64,000 bases of DNA. It comes from Lipingzhangella_A rawalii (GTDB lineage: Bacteria; Actinomycetota; Actinomycetes; Streptosporangiales; Streptosporangiaceae). Within the stretch, counting starts at the first letter, position 1. Every line of letters starts with the position of its first letter. Made by a program: the position numbers and the translations under genes. The DNA lies in the NCBI RefSeq assembly GCF_031628175.1, contig NZ_JAVLVT010000005.1, forward strand, positions 1 through 64,000, written 5' to 3'. A model generated the notes under the pieces. The model was not told the DNA's origin and searched no databases. It saw only the letters and a list, made by a program, of their open reading frames with translations. Below are positions 50,455-59,831 of the stretch, piece after piece.

Positions 50455-53118
50455 TCAGGGCCGCAGCGTCAGCGTCTCCGTGGCCGCATCCCGGACGGCA
50501 TCTGGCGTGAACGGCATCGCCAGGGTTTCGCCCTCGGCCCACAGCTCGGTCTGGTCCTGGCGGTTGGGGTGGAAGACGTGCCCGGACACGCCGGTCAGAT
50601 CCACCCAGCGTCCGGAGTCCCGATCCGCCAGGTCAACGGCCATCCGCATCGACGGCACCGTTTCCACGTGGTAGCCCTCGGTGCGGTCCCAGCCGGTGGC
50701 GTTCACCGTGCTGATTCCGCCGGGCGCCTCCACCGTGGATCCGTTGAACAGCCACTCCAACGCGGCGGTGCCGGACTCGCCGAACGGGGTGTGCACCGGG
50801 GTGAAGGTGTGCAGCTCGCCCCAGCGCCACTGCCCGGGATTCTCGCCCAGTTCCTCCGTCAGCTCCGCGCTGGCCCGATCCATGGCCAGGGCCAGCGCCT
50901 CCGCACGGCTGGAGTGCTCGGGCCCGTCCCACCAGGAGGCGTCCGGGTCCCGGAGCAGTTCCGTCACCAGTACCCACGATCGCGAGCCTCCCGGCATTCG
51001 GTGATCCTCGGGCAACTCCGCGAACACCACGTCAAGGAGGTGGTTCCACGTTGCGTTGTAGAACGCGGCCCCGGCGGAGTCCACATCCTGCTGGAAGTCC
51101 CAGTCGGCCAGTAGTTGTTGAGCCTCGGCCGTGGTCTCGTTGGCCCCGTCCAGTTCCTCCTCCAACGGGACGTCCAGGAGATACTCCACGACGGCCTGGG
51201 CGCCGCCGTGCTCGGCGTCCATCATGATCTCCAGCATGTCCGCAACGGTGACCCCACCGTCGGCACTGTCGGCCAATTCCGCGGTCAGCAGCTCGTGGAT
51301 GCGCGCGGCACGGTACCCGTAGTCCCAGTCATCGGTGAGCAGGTGCGGGTAGTCCTCGTCCACTGCGGGCTGGTTGGCGGTGACGATCACCCCAGAGTCG
51401 GGGTTCTCGATCGTGGGTAGTTCGTCGAAGTCGAGGTAACCCTGCCACACATAGTCGGAGTCCCACCCCGGTGCGGGCCAGCGGCCGTCCCCGGAACCCC
51501 GCTCGGGAATGCGTCCAGGTGCCTGGTAGCCGATGGTGCCTTCGGTGTCGGCGTAGATCAGGTTCTGTGCCGGCACGTCGAAGGAGCGGGCCGCCTCGCG
51601 GAAGGAGTCGAAGTCGGTGGCCGCGCCCATGTCGAAGATCGCATCCGCGGTGGTCCCGGGCTCCAGAGCGGTCCAGCGCAGAGCCACCGCATAGTCGGTG
51701 TTGTGGGCCTCCTCGGTGATGGAGCCCTCGGTGTCCACCGCGGAGCGTTCGCCGATGGTGCGCAGGTCCTCGGCCTCGGCCGCGTCGGAGAGGAGCGGGC
51801 CGTTACGGCTACTGCGGACCGTGATCTCCACATCCTCCGCGTCCGCGACCGTGATGGTTTCTGTGCGCGTGTCCAGCGGCTCGTACTGGTCATCCACGAG
51901 GACCGTGTTCGCCTCGTTGTCCACCTGTTCCAGGTACAGGTCGGTGACATCGGGACCGAGGTTGGTAAAGCCCCAGGCGATGTCGGCGTTTTGGCCGATC
52001 ACGGTTCCGGGTAGTCCGGGAAAGCCGAATCCGACCAGGTCGAAGGGGCACTCGGAGTTCACCTCGGCACAGTGCAGCCCGGACTGGTGCCACACGCTCG
52101 GCATCGAGGCGCCCAGATGCGGGTCGTTGGCCAGGATCGGCGCACCCGATGCCGTGTGTTCGCCCGAGACTACCCACGAGTTGGAGCCGAGGCCCGTGTT
52201 GTTGGGGCCGAGCAGCTCCGGAACGGCGTGCAGGCCGTCCGCGAGCGCATCGAGCGCTGGAGCGGCCTCCGGCGGGATCGTGGGGTGGTGGGTGCTGTTG
52301 TCGGCGGAATCGCCGGCCGCACTGCCTCCCGCGGGCGTTGTGGTGTTGTCGGCCGGTGGGGTGTCGTGGGCCAGTGGCGACGCGGCGTCGACGAACTCTC
52401 CGTCCGCCAGGTCGCCTCCGGCGAGGATCGGCGGGTGGTCCTCCGGTATTTCGGGGTAGAGTTCCTCGACCTCGGCCCGGGTGTAGCCGGCGGCCACCAG
52501 GCTGGCCCGGTCGACCTCGGCCGCCATGTTGCCGCGCAGATCCCAGGCCATGGCCTTGAGCCAGGCCAGGCTGTCCACCGGGGTCCAGGCCTGGACCCCG
52601 TGTTCGGAGTTCAGGATCCCCAGGGCGGTGAACTCCAACCCGAGTTGGCCACCGTCCCGCTGGTCGAGGTAGGCGTTGACGCCTTCGGCGTAGGCGTCGA
52701 GGTAGGTGCGGGTGTCCGCGTCCAGCAGGTCGTACTCCCGTTCGGCGACGTGCCGCCAGCCCATGGTGCGTAGGTACACATCGGTTTCCAGCTGCTCTTC
52801 TCCGAAGAGTTCGGCGAGCCGGCCGGAGGTGGTCATCCGGTTGATATGCATCTGCCAGAACCGGTCCTGGGCGTGCACGAACCCCTGGGCGCGGAACAGG
52901 TCGTCGGCCGTTTCGGCGTAGATGCGGGGAATGCCGTGGTTGTCCCGATGGACGGTGACGTCCTCGTCGAGGGCGGGGAGGGTGAGTTCGCCCTCGGTCT
53001 GGGGGAAGGCTCGGGTTATCTGGTGGTAGCCCAAACCTGCGGCGACGAGGGTCAGAACCACTACTGTGCACAGGGGGTACAGAACCCATCGAAGGCGATG
53101 AGATGTGGCAGAAGTCAT
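50455..53118 (-). CDS. Penicillin acylase family protein (Ntn-hydrolase)
   Basis: This 887-residue secreted or membrane-anchored hydrolase has an N-terminal hydrophobic anchor (WVLYPLCTVVVLTLVAAGL, residues 11-29). An alpha-chain region contains RDNHGIPRIYAETADDLFRAQGFVHAQDRFWQM (residues 57-89), and the beta chain's autocatalytic Ser is in the GLGSNSWVVSGEHTASGAPILANDPHLG region near residue 305. Later segments include VGFGFPGLPGTVIGQNADIAWGFTN. Cleavage before that Ser would free the nucleophile. Known members hydrolyse penicillins, acyl-homoserine lactones or cyclic lipopeptides, so quorum quenching is possible. The start is ATG 53118. It is divergent from the methyltransferase gene. Confidence 0.9.
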   Translation of the reverse strand: MTSATSHRLRWVLYPLCTVVVLTLVAAGLGYHQITRAFPQTEGELTLPALDEDVTVHRDNHGIPRIYAETADDLFRAQGFVHAQDRFWQMHINRMTTSGRLAELFGEEQLETDVYLRTMGWRHVAEREYDLLDADTRTYLDAYAEGVNAYLDQRDGGQLGLEFTALGILNSEHGVQAWTPVDSLAWLKAMAWDLRGNMAAEVDRASLVAAGYTRAEVEELYPEIPEDHPPILAGGDLADGEFVDAASPLAHDTPPADNTTTPAGGSAAGDSADNSTHHPTIPPEAAPALDALADGLHAVPELLGPNNTGLGSNSWVVSGEHTASGAPILANDPHLGASMPSVWHQSGLHCAEVNSECPFDLVGFGFPGLPGTVIGQNADIAWGFTNLGPDVTDLYLEQVDNEANTVLVDDQYEPLDTRTETITVADAEDVEITVRSSRNGPLLSDAAEAEDLRTIGERSAVDTEGSITEEAHNTDYAVALRWTALEPGTTADAIFDMGAATDFDSFREAARSFDVPAQNLIYADTEGTIGYQAPGRIPERGSGDGRWPAPGWDSDYVWQGYLDFDELPTIENPDSGVIVTANQPAVDEDYPHLLTDDWDYGYRAARIHELLTAELADSADGGVTVADMLEIMMDAEHGGAQAVVEYLLDVPLEEELDGANETTAEAQQLLADWDFQQDVDSAGAAFYNATWNHLLDVVFAELPEDHRMPGGSRSWVLVTELLRDPDASWWDGPEHSSRAEALALAMDRASAELTEELGENPGQWRWGELHTFTPVHTPFGESGTAALEWLFNGSTVEAPGGISTVNATGWDRTEGYHVETVPSMRMAVDLADRDSGRWVDLTGVSGHVFHPNRQDQTELWAEGETLAMPFTPDAVRDAATETLTLRP

Positions 53119-53313
53119 AGCCGGATCATAAACCTACCAACCGGTCGGAATGGTGGGTGGGGGGAACAAAACGGACGGTCAGCCTGCTGCGCTTCCCATG
53201 CGTTCGTTGTGCGGTTGGCGTACGCGCAGCGGGGTGGTCACCTAGAGTGGGGCTCCCGGTCCTGCCGGGGTGCTGATCCCTGTGATGTCCCCCCAGTCAT
53301 CGAGAGGCTCGCG

Positions 53314-54165
53314 ATGTCCGAGACCCCCTTCCCCCCGAAGAACGACACGGAACTACACACCTGGCCACCAGAGATCGACATGTCCACCCCGAGCGTGGCC
53401 CGTGGCTACGATGCGCTGTTGGGCGGCAAGGACAACTTCGAGGTGGACCGTCAGGCGATGGAACAGCTCAAGCAGGCCGCTCCCGAATGTGAGTGGATGG
53501 CGCACAGCAACCGTGGCTTTCTGGGGCGGGCCGTGGACATGGTCGCCCGGTCCGGAGTCCGCCAGTTCCTCGACCTGGGGTCGGGCCTCCCGACCGCGGA
53601 AAACACCCACGAGATCGCACAGCGGGTGGACGCCGGAGCTCGGGTTGTCTATGTCGACAACGATCCGATCGTGCTCGCCCACGGGCGCGCCCTCCTGGCG
53701 AGTGACCCCGAGACCACCACCGTGCTGTCCGCAGACCTGTGCGACATCGAAACCGTGCTCAACGACACCGAAACCCGGCGGCTCATCGACTTCGACCAGC
53801 CGGTGTGCATCATGATCGTGTCCCTGTTGCACTGCCTGCCGGATGAGGCCGACCCGTTTGGAGTGATCGCCCGGTACATGGACCGAGTGCCCACCGGCTC
53901 CTACCTGGTGTTCTCCCATATCGTCTCCGACGATGCCGCCGCGGCCCAGCGCTTCACCGACATCGTGCACGGGTTCGGGACGCCCTGGGGCCGGGTGCGG
54001 AGCCCAGAGGAGGCCGAGCGTGTTTTCGAGGGACTACAGGTGCTCGAGCCGGGCGTGGTGGAGGCATCCACCTGGCGCAACGGTGACATTCCACCCAGCT
54101 CTCGGCCGAGGCAGGACGACAAGAAGCTATGGGAACATGCCGGGGTGGCCCGCAAGGAGGGGTGA
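53314..54165 (+). CDS. SAM-dependent methyltransferase, SAV2177/DUF574 family
   Basis: This 283-residue protein has the family signature IDMSTPSVARGYDALLGGKDNFEVDRQAMEQL (residues 22-53), a methyltransferase core with QFLDLGSGLPTAENTHEIA near residue 84 and VVYVDNDPIVLAHGRALL near residue 110. VCIMIVSLLHCLPDEADPFGVI lies near residue 165 and YLVFSHIVSDD near residue 200. This family is expanded in Streptomyces and related genera, usually with unknown substrate. The start is ATG 53314; upstream codons in this frame lie inside the acylase gene on the other strand. Confidence 0.87.
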   Translation: MSETPFPPKNDTELHTWPPEIDMSTPSVARGYDALLGGKDNFEVDRQAMEQLKQAAPECEWMAHSNRGFLGRAVDMVARSGVRQFLDLGSGLPTAENTHEIAQRVDAGARVVYVDNDPIVLAHGRALLASDPETTTVLSADLCDIETVLNDTETRRLIDFDQPVCIMIVSLLHCLPDEADPFGVIARYMDRVPTGSYLVFSHIVSDDAAAAQRFTDIVHGFGTPWGRVRSPEEAERVFEGLQVLEPGVVEASTWRNGDIPPSSRPRQDDKKLWEHAGVARKEG

Positions 54166-54193
54166 GCAGCACGGCAGCTGCGGGGGTGGGCCG

Positions 54194-54970
54194 TCACCAT
54201 TCCTGGTACGCGTACAGCCGCTCCCGCAGCCTCAGCTTCGGTGGGTAGGGAGACAGATACGTCTGCTTGTTCACCCATGGCGCCTCCAGCGGGGCACACA
54301 GTTCGCGGACCAGCTCCAGTGGTACCGCCAGCGGAACACTCCCGGAGCGATAGGCAGCCAGCGTCGCATCGATGCGCGTGCGTTGGCCCCGCGACAATTG
54401 GGTGTCGACCATGCCGAGGGCGTGTTGCACGGCGTTCACATGCCGCCCCGGGCTGGCGGGACAAGCAAGGGTGTGGGCGAACCGGTCCCGGTAGGCGACG
54501 AGAGCTGCCGCCGGAGCCTCGTGTGCCGAGGCGGCGATCCTCCCCAGGGCCCGACAGCCCGCCGGGTCGTGGGCCATGCACTGGAGCTTGTGTCTGGAGT
54601 GAAACTCCATCACGTCCGCAGTCCCGGCCCCGCCCGCCAGCATTTCCCGCACTCGGGCCCGGGCGAACAGCCGCTCCACGAAGTGCTCCCGCAGCCATGG
54701 ATCCCTCAGCTGCTGCCGAGTCGCCATCGGAGGGTCGCCAGCCCCGGTGTCGGTTGCGAGATCGTCCGCCCCTTCAAGCACGAGCCCGTCCGGGGCCCGG
54801 TCTCGATGCGTCGGACAGCCGTGCCGTGTGCCGAGGGCCACGATGTCCACGTGCTGGTCCAGTTCGGCCTCCAGCGGTTCCGCCGCTGTGGGGTCAAGCC
54901 GCAGCTCCAGACGCGGACGCGGATGACCGCTGAACACCTGGCGTATCAATCTGGATTCACCTCGTATCAT
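54194..54970 (-). CDS. YbgA/DUF1722 family protein with degenerate DUF523 part
   Basis: In this 258-residue protein the C-terminal two-thirds match DUF1722/YbgA (WLREHFVERLFARARVREML near residue 92, EFHSRHKLQCMAHDPAGCRALGRIAA near residue 122, and the end YLSPYPPKLRLRERLYAYQEW). The first 80 residues correspond to the end of a DUF523 domain (ELDQHVDIVALGTRH, then APDGLVLEGADDL), but the N-terminal cysteine motif of that domain is missing. YbgA-DUF523 proteins are commonly linked to photolyase and light or DNA-damage genes, as here. The start is ATG 54970. It is divergent from the photolyase gene across 60 bp. Function unknown. Confidence 0.8.
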   Translation of the reverse strand: MIRGESRLIRQVFSGHPRPRLELRLDPTAAEPLEAELDQHVDIVALGTRHGCPTHRDRAPDGLVLEGADDLATDTGAGDPPMATRQQLRDPWLREHFVERLFARARVREMLAGGAGTADVMEFHSRHKLQCMAHDPAGCRALGRIAASAHEAPAAALVAYRDRFAHTLACPASPGRHVNAVQHALGMVDTQLSRGQRTRIDATLAAYRSGSVPLAVPLELVRELCAPLEAPWVNKQTYLSPYPPKLRLRERLYAYQEW

Positions 54971-55030
54971 CAGGGTCAAGACTAGGAGCGAGGTGAGCGC
55001 CCGCAGCGGGCCGGAGGGAGAACGAGCGTC

Positions 55031-56319
55031 GTGCGTGTCTCCGTCGTGCTGTTCACTCGGGACCTGCGCGTTCACGACCATCCAGCCCTCGCCGCGGCCG
55101 CCCACGGCTTTGTGGTTCCGCTGTTCGTGCTGGATCCCGCGATCACCCGCCACGCGGCAGGCAACCGGATGGCCTATCTCGCCGACGCCCTGACCCAACT
55201 GCGTGAGCAGATCCGCAAACTCGGCGGGCAGTTGTTCCTGCGGCGCGGAGACACGGTTGCGGAGACGATACGTGTGGCTCTGGACTGCGGGGCAGACCGG
55301 ATCCTGCTCAGTGCGGATGTGAGCGCGCTGGCCCGACGCCGGGTACAACGGCTCCGGCGGGCCGCGCGCAACCACCGCATCGAGGTCACCGAGTTTCCGG
55401 GAGTGACGGTGGTCCCTCCCGGAGAGCTTCGCCCCCGCGGGGGCGACCACTACCGAGTGTTCACGCCCTACTGGCGAGCCTGGGAGGCAATCCCCTGGCG
55501 CAGCTGCGTTCCCGTTCCACAGCGCCTAGACACCCCCTTTGCGGTAACCGTCGGGCAGCTGGACGAGGTCGAGCCCCGGGGTGCGGAGGGGACCGGCCAG
55601 CTCTCCCCGAACCGAACGCGCGGAGGCGAGGAGCGGGCACGCGAACGCATGGCCACCTGGCTGCGCTCCGGACTGGAGGACTACGAGCGCCGGCACGACG
55701 ACCTGGCCGCGGCAGCGACCTCCCACCTGGGCGCGGACCTACGGTTCGGTTGCCTGTCTCCGCTGCTGTTGGCGCGAGCCGCGCGGCAGCGGCCCGATGG
55801 GGGAGCCTACGTGCGCCAACTGGCCTGGCGGGACTTCCACTACCAGGTCGCTCACGCCTTTCCCGACCTTCCCAGGCGGGACTACCGCCCCGGGAACAGA
55901 GAGTGGCGCGATGATCCGGACGGGTTCACGGCCTGGAAGGAAGGCCGCACCGGGGTTCCCCTGGTCGATGCCGGTATGCGCCAGTTGCGGGCCGAAGGCT
56001 TCATGCACAACCGCGCGCGCATGGTCACGGCGGCGTTTCTCACCCGCGTGCTGCGGGTGCACTGGCGCCTGGGGGCCGACTATTTCCGCTGACCGACGGC
56101 GATATACCGAACAACTACGGAAACTGGCAGTGGATCGCCGGCACCGGCAACGACACCCGGCCCAACCGCCGGTTCAACCCGTGGCGCCAGGCGGAGCGGT
56201 TCGACCCGACCGGGGACTATGTCCGGTCCTACCTTCCCGAGGTGCAGGGCGTTGCCCGACTGCGTCCGCCCTGGCCGGCAGGAACCAACTATCCCCCACC
56301 GCTGGAGGAACCCCGCTAG
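55031..56319 (+). pseudogene. Deoxyribodipyrimidine photolyase, frameshifted near the 3' end
   Basis: Codons 1-353 encode a normal class I photolyase: N-terminal antenna domain (VVLFTRDLRVHDHPALA) and FAD domain (LRFGCLSPLLLARAA, VRQLAWRDFHYQV, GVPLVDAGMRQLRAEGFMHNRARM, LRVHWRLGADYF). At 56090 the frame hits TGA. The expected continuation, LTDGDIPNNYGNWQWIAGTG through NRRFNPWRQAERFDP, is intact in another frame from 56089 to TAG 56317-56319. Comparison with the family pattern (F-R-W-L-x-D-G-D) suggests loss of four bases, probably one copy of a GGCT/CTGG-like direct repeat. The missing C-terminal FAD-binding part should abolish repair. Confidence 0.88.
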
Positions 56320-56508
56320 GACGGGACTTTGGCCCCCAGGCCACGGATCGATCCGTGTAGCGGTCGGTTCCGCGACACGATGCATAGCCGGCTCTGGTCC
56401 GGCATCGGCGATTCGCCGACACGTTGCGCACCTGTCCGATGTCAGCGAGCGATTATGTGATTCTGCTGGTGGAACCGACCACAGCCGCACGAGGGAGAGC
56501 GACCCCAC

Positions 56509-57528
56509 ATGGGACAGATGCTGGCCGCACGGTTGAACGTTCGCACGCACGAGCTGCGGATGGCCCAGGTCCCGGTGCCCGAGCCCGGACGGGGGCAGGT
56601 TCGCGTCCAGGTGGCGGCGGCGGGCGTGTGCCTGTCCGATGTGCACCTGGTGGATGGAACTCTCAACCCCATGTACCTCGACGGCGAAGAGGTCACCCTT
56701 GGACACGAGGTTGCCGGCACCATTGACCGCCTCGGCGCAGATGTCCAGGGCTGGAAGGTGGGCCAGCGGGTCCTACTCCAAGCTGGGGAAGAGGACGCCG
56801 CCGGCCGGGTCTGGACACGCGGGGTGGACTACGACGGTGGCTATGCCGAGTACTGCCTGGCCACCCAGGAGACCCTGGTGGCGATTCCCGACCGGCTGCC
56901 CTTCGAACAGGCCTGCATCATTCCCGATGCGGTGTCGACACCGTGGGCCGCGATCACCACCTCGGGTCAGATCAGGCCGGCCGAACCGGTGGCGGTGTGG
57001 GGGTTGGGCGGCCTGGGTACGCACGCGGTCCAGCTGCTGCGCCTCATCGGGGCCGCCCCGATTGTGGCGATCGACCCGGTCCCCGAAGCTCGGGAACGTG
57101 CCGCACAGTTGGGTGCCGACGCGACACTGGACCCCACCGATTCCACCTTCACTGAATCCCTGTTCCAGGTGGTCGGGCCATCCGGACTGGCTGCGGCCTT
57201 CGATTTCGCGGGGGTCCCATCGGTACGGGAACAGGCCCTGGGGGTGCTGGGAAGCGGCGGTCGGTTGGTGATCACCGGCCTGGCGAACCAGCCGATCAGT
57301 ATCGACAATGACCTGCTGTTTGCCTACCAGAAGCAGTCGGTTCGTGGGCACTACGGTTCCCAGCCCGAGGATGTTACCCAGCTGGTCGCCCTGACCGGTC
57401 ACGATCGACTCGAGTTGTCCCAGTCCGTGAGTGGGGTGTTCTCGCTCCAGGAGGCGCCCCAGGTGATCCACCGGCTGGAGAACAAGGAGGGCAATCCCAT
57501 CCGGCTCGTGTTGACGCCACGGCGCTGA
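56509..57528 (+). CDS. Zinc-binding alcohol dehydrogenase family protein (MDR)
   Basis: This 339-residue medium-chain dehydrogenase/reductase has the catalytic zinc Cys in AAAGVCLSDVHLVDG near residue 38 and the proton-relay/zinc His-Glu in VTLGHEVAGTI near residue 64. The NAD(P) fold is at VAVWGLGGLGTHAVQLLRLIGA near residues 163-184, with VAIDPVPEARERAAQLGAD following. The structural-zinc cysteine loop is absent, as in a subset of the family. It would oxidise an alcohol or reduce an aldehyde or enone; the substrate is unknown. It is alone, downstream of the broken photolyase. Confidence 0.87.
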   Translation: MGQMLAARLNVRTHELRMAQVPVPEPGRGQVRVQVAAAGVCLSDVHLVDGTLNPMYLDGEEVTLGHEVAGTIDRLGADVQGWKVGQRVLLQAGEEDAAGRVWTRGVDYDGGYAEYCLATQETLVAIPDRLPFEQACIIPDAVSTPWAAITTSGQIRPAEPVAVWGLGGLGTHAVQLLRLIGAAPIVAIDPVPEARERAAQLGADATLDPTDSTFTESLFQVVGPSGLAAAFDFAGVPSVREQALGVLGSGGRLVITGLANQPISIDNDLLFAYQKQSVRGHYGSQPEDVTQLVALTGHDRLELSQSVSGVFSLQEAPQVIHRLENKEGNPIRLVLTPRR

Positions 57529-57721
57529 GTCCGGTCCGCCGCGCGCGGACGGACCGGGCGGTGGCCCGCTCTCCGGCCGGTGTCCACTGTGTGGTCGATC
57601 CGGGTGACGTAAGTATTCCGGTTTCGATTATTGACATCCACGACGAAATAATATCCATGGGATCATAGCGTCTTTTTCGGGTGTTGGTGCTCGCGCGAAA
57701 ATATTTGTGGTTAATTCTCTG

Positions 57722-57751
57722 TTTACATGGATATCGCGATGGCTTTATGCT
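57722..57751 (+). promoter_or_regulatory. Probable promoter of the cellulase gene
   Basis: TTTACA (57722-57727) and TATGCT (57746-57751) are 18 bp apart, in an AT-rich patch unusual for this window. Transcription would begin near 57758, exactly at the first CelR box. Confidence 0.45.
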
Positions 57752-57759
57752 CCAGGATG

Positions 57760-57773
57760 TGGGAGCGCTCCCG
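57760..57773. promoter_or_regulatory. CelR box 1
   Basis: TGGGAGCGCTCCCG differs at one position from TGGGAGCGCTCCCA, the Thermobifida fusca CelR operator. It sits at the predicted transcription start. Confidence 0.8.
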
Positions 57774-57860
57774 CGTTCGGGAGTCGACTCGGGACACGCG
57801 TGTTGGCGTGCGTGAGGAGGTGAGTAACACGTGTCGGACAAGGGGAAATGTGTCATTTTT

Positions 57861-57874
57861 TGGGAGCGCTCCCA
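57861..57874. promoter_or_regulatory. CelR box 2
   Basis: TGGGAGCGCTCCCA is an exact, perfectly palindromic match to the published CelR operator, 64 bp before the cellulase start. CelR is a LacI-family repressor released by cellobiose. Confidence 0.85.
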
Positions 57875-57937
57875 CGTCTAGGGCGGTCGCGGGAGATCAT
57901 CCGTGATCGCGTGTTGCGGACAAGGAGAAGTGCAGCT

Positions 57938-59665
57938 ATGGACATCCCCCAACCACGAATATCCCGCCCCAACCGAGTGCTGGCGAGCGCGGCGGGCTCG
58001 CTAGCACTCCTACTGGGTGCGGGGCTGTTGGGTGTCACCGCTCCCGCGGCGGCACAGGACGCCTGCACAGTCGACTATGAGATCGTCAACGACTGGGGTG
58101 GTGGCTTTACCGCGGAGGTCACGGTCACCAAACTCGGTGAGTCTGTGGACGGCTGGGACCTGAGCTGGGATTTTTCTGGTGATCAGCAAATCACCAATCT
58201 GTGGAATGGTGAGTACACGCAGGACGCAAACGAGGTGACGGTCACCGACGCCGGATGGAACTCTACGGTGGGCAGCGCCACGGTGGGATTCAACGCCGAC
58301 TACAGCGGTTCCAACACCGTCCCCGAGGAGTTCCGTCTCAATGGAGCCGTATGCGCGGGTGATCCCGGAAACGACAACGGCGACAACGGCGACAACGGAG
58401 ATAACGGCGACGACAGTGATCGAACCAACCCGTATGCAGGGGAGCTCTACGTGAACCCCGAGTGGTCGGACCAGGCCGCCGCGAGTGGGGGTGCCGCGGT
58501 CGCTGACCAGCCCACAGCTGTCTGGCTGGATCGCCGTGCAGCGATCTATGAGGGGTCTGCGGGTGCGAACACGATGGGGTTGGAGGAGCATCTGGACGAG
58601 GCCGTTGCCCAGGGTGTCGACGCGATCCAGGTGGTCGTCTACAACCTGCCGGGACGGGACTGTGCCGCACTCGCGTCCAGCGGGGAGCTTGGTCCTGAGG
58701 AGATCGATGTCTATGAGGAGGAGTTCATCGATCCGATCGTGGACATTATGGACCAGGAGGCCTACTCCGACCTCGACATCATCGCCATACTGGAGGTGGA
58801 CTCACTGCCGAATCTCGTGACCAACGTCGGTGACCGGGACACCGCCACCGACCGCTGTGACGAGATGCTGGACAACGGCAACTACGTCGACGGCATCGGG
58901 TATGCGCTCGGTCAGCTCGGTTCGCTGGACAACACCTACACCTACATCGACATTGCCCACCACGGCTGGCTCGGCTGGGACGACAACTTCCTGCCGTTCG
59001 TGGACCTGGTGATGGAGGCGGCCAATGCCAACGGTGCCAGCCCCGACGATGTACACGGCTTCGCCACCAACGTCGCCAACTACAGTGCGCTCGACGAGCC
59101 GCACTTTGACATTGACGGAACCTACAACGGTCAGCTGATCCGCCAAGCTGAGTACCTGGACTGGAACAACTACGCGGGGGAGCTGGCCTACGCCCAGGAC
59201 TACGCCGAGGTGTTCTCCGCTGAGTTCGGCCGGGACATGGGGATGGTCATCGACACCGCACGCAATGGCTGGGGCGGCCCGGACCGGCCCAGCGGCCCGG
59301 ATCAGGACGCCGCCGACGTCGACGAGTTCGTCGACAACAGCCGGATCGACCAGCGGCTGCACCAGGGCAACTGGTGTAACCAGGCCGGTGCTGGCCTCGG
59401 GGAGCGCCCCACAGCCGACCCGGCGCCCCACATTGACGCCTACAGCTGGATCAAGCCGCCCGGCGAGTCCGACGGTGCCAGTGAGGAAATTGAGAACGAC
59501 GAGGGCAAGGCCTTCGACGAGATGTGCGATCCGGATTACGAGGGCAATGTCCGCAACGGCAACAGCCCCTCCGGGGCCCTGCCCGACGCCCCCTTGTCCG
59601 GACACTGGTTCCAGGACCAGTTTGACGAGCTCATCACCAACGCCCACCCACCCGTAGCCGACTGA
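57938..59665 (+). CDS. Secreted GH6 cellulase with N-terminal CBM2 (Cel6B-like exocellulase)
   Basis: This 575-residue extracellular enzyme has a signal peptide (residues 1-39, cut after APAAA). A family 2 carbohydrate-binding module (about 42-140: CTVDYEIVNDWGGGFTAEVTV, WDLSWDF, NAVC-type end) and a short Gly/Asn/Asp linker (GNDNGDNGDNGDNGDD) follow. The GH6 catalytic domain from about residue 165 has VVYNLPGRDCAALASSGEL (general-acid Asp region), VDSLPNLVTN, IDIAHHGWLGWD, DTARNGWGGPDRPSGP, WCNQAGAGLGERP and WIKPPGESDG. Architecture, length and motifs match the T. fusca cellobiohydrolase Cel6B, acting from the cellulose non-reducing end. AAGGAG precedes ATG 57938. Two CelR boxes control it. 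Confidence 0.92.
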   Translation: MDIPQPRISRPNRVLASAAGSLALLLGAGLLGVTAPAAAQDACTVDYEIVNDWGGGFTAEVTVTKLGESVDGWDLSWDFSGDQQITNLWNGEYTQDANEVTVTDAGWNSTVGSATVGFNADYSGSNTVPEEFRLNGAVCAGDPGNDNGDNGDNGDNGDDSDRTNPYAGELYVNPEWSDQAAASGGAAVADQPTAVWLDRRAAIYEGSAGANTMGLEEHLDEAVAQGVDAIQVVVYNLPGRDCAALASSGELGPEEIDVYEEEFIDPIVDIMDQEAYSDLDIIAILEVDSLPNLVTNVGDRDTATDRCDEMLDNGNYVDGIGYALGQLGSLDNTYTYIDIAHHGWLGWDDNFLPFVDLVMEAANANGASPDDVHGFATNVANYSALDEPHFDIDGTYNGQLIRQAEYLDWNNYAGELAYAQDYAEVFSAEFGRDMGMVIDTARNGWGGPDRPSGPDQDAADVDEFVDNSRIDQRLHQGNWCNQAGAGLGERPTADPAPHIDAYSWIKPPGESDGASEEIENDEGKAFDEMCDPDYEGNVRNGNSPSGALPDAPLSGHWFQDQFDELITNAHPPVAD

Positions 59666-59699
59666 CGTTGTGCCCCGCATTCGCGGGGCATAACGTCAG
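59662..59699 (+). terminator. Terminator of the cellulase gene
   Basis: This 17-base-pair stem (one G-T mismatch or wobble) has loop ATTC. The left arm starts at the stop codon itself (CTGACGTTGTGCCCCGC) and the right arm ends CGTCAG. It is very stable; no T tract follows. Confidence 0.75.
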
Positions 59700-59831
59700 T
59701 CCATCGCCTGTGGCGGACACAGCGACCCGTGTTCGTCACAGGTTCACACGTGTGCCGGTGCCGCCGTTTCCGGCAGGTCAGGGCGGGAGAATCGCACGGC
59801 GGTACCGCGGCACCGCGGGTGTGGGCCTCCC

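Noticed and set aside
53136..53154. TetR-like site ACCAACCGGTCGGAATGGT between the acylase and methyltransferase genes
   Set aside because: Only six of nine base pairs match, including a mismatch near the centre. Too weak to call beside the perfect sites at 32.0 kb.
56080..56100. Programmed frameshift in the photolyase gene
   Set aside because: No slippery heptamer is visible at the junction, and photolyases are not known to use recoding. A four-base deletion explains it better.
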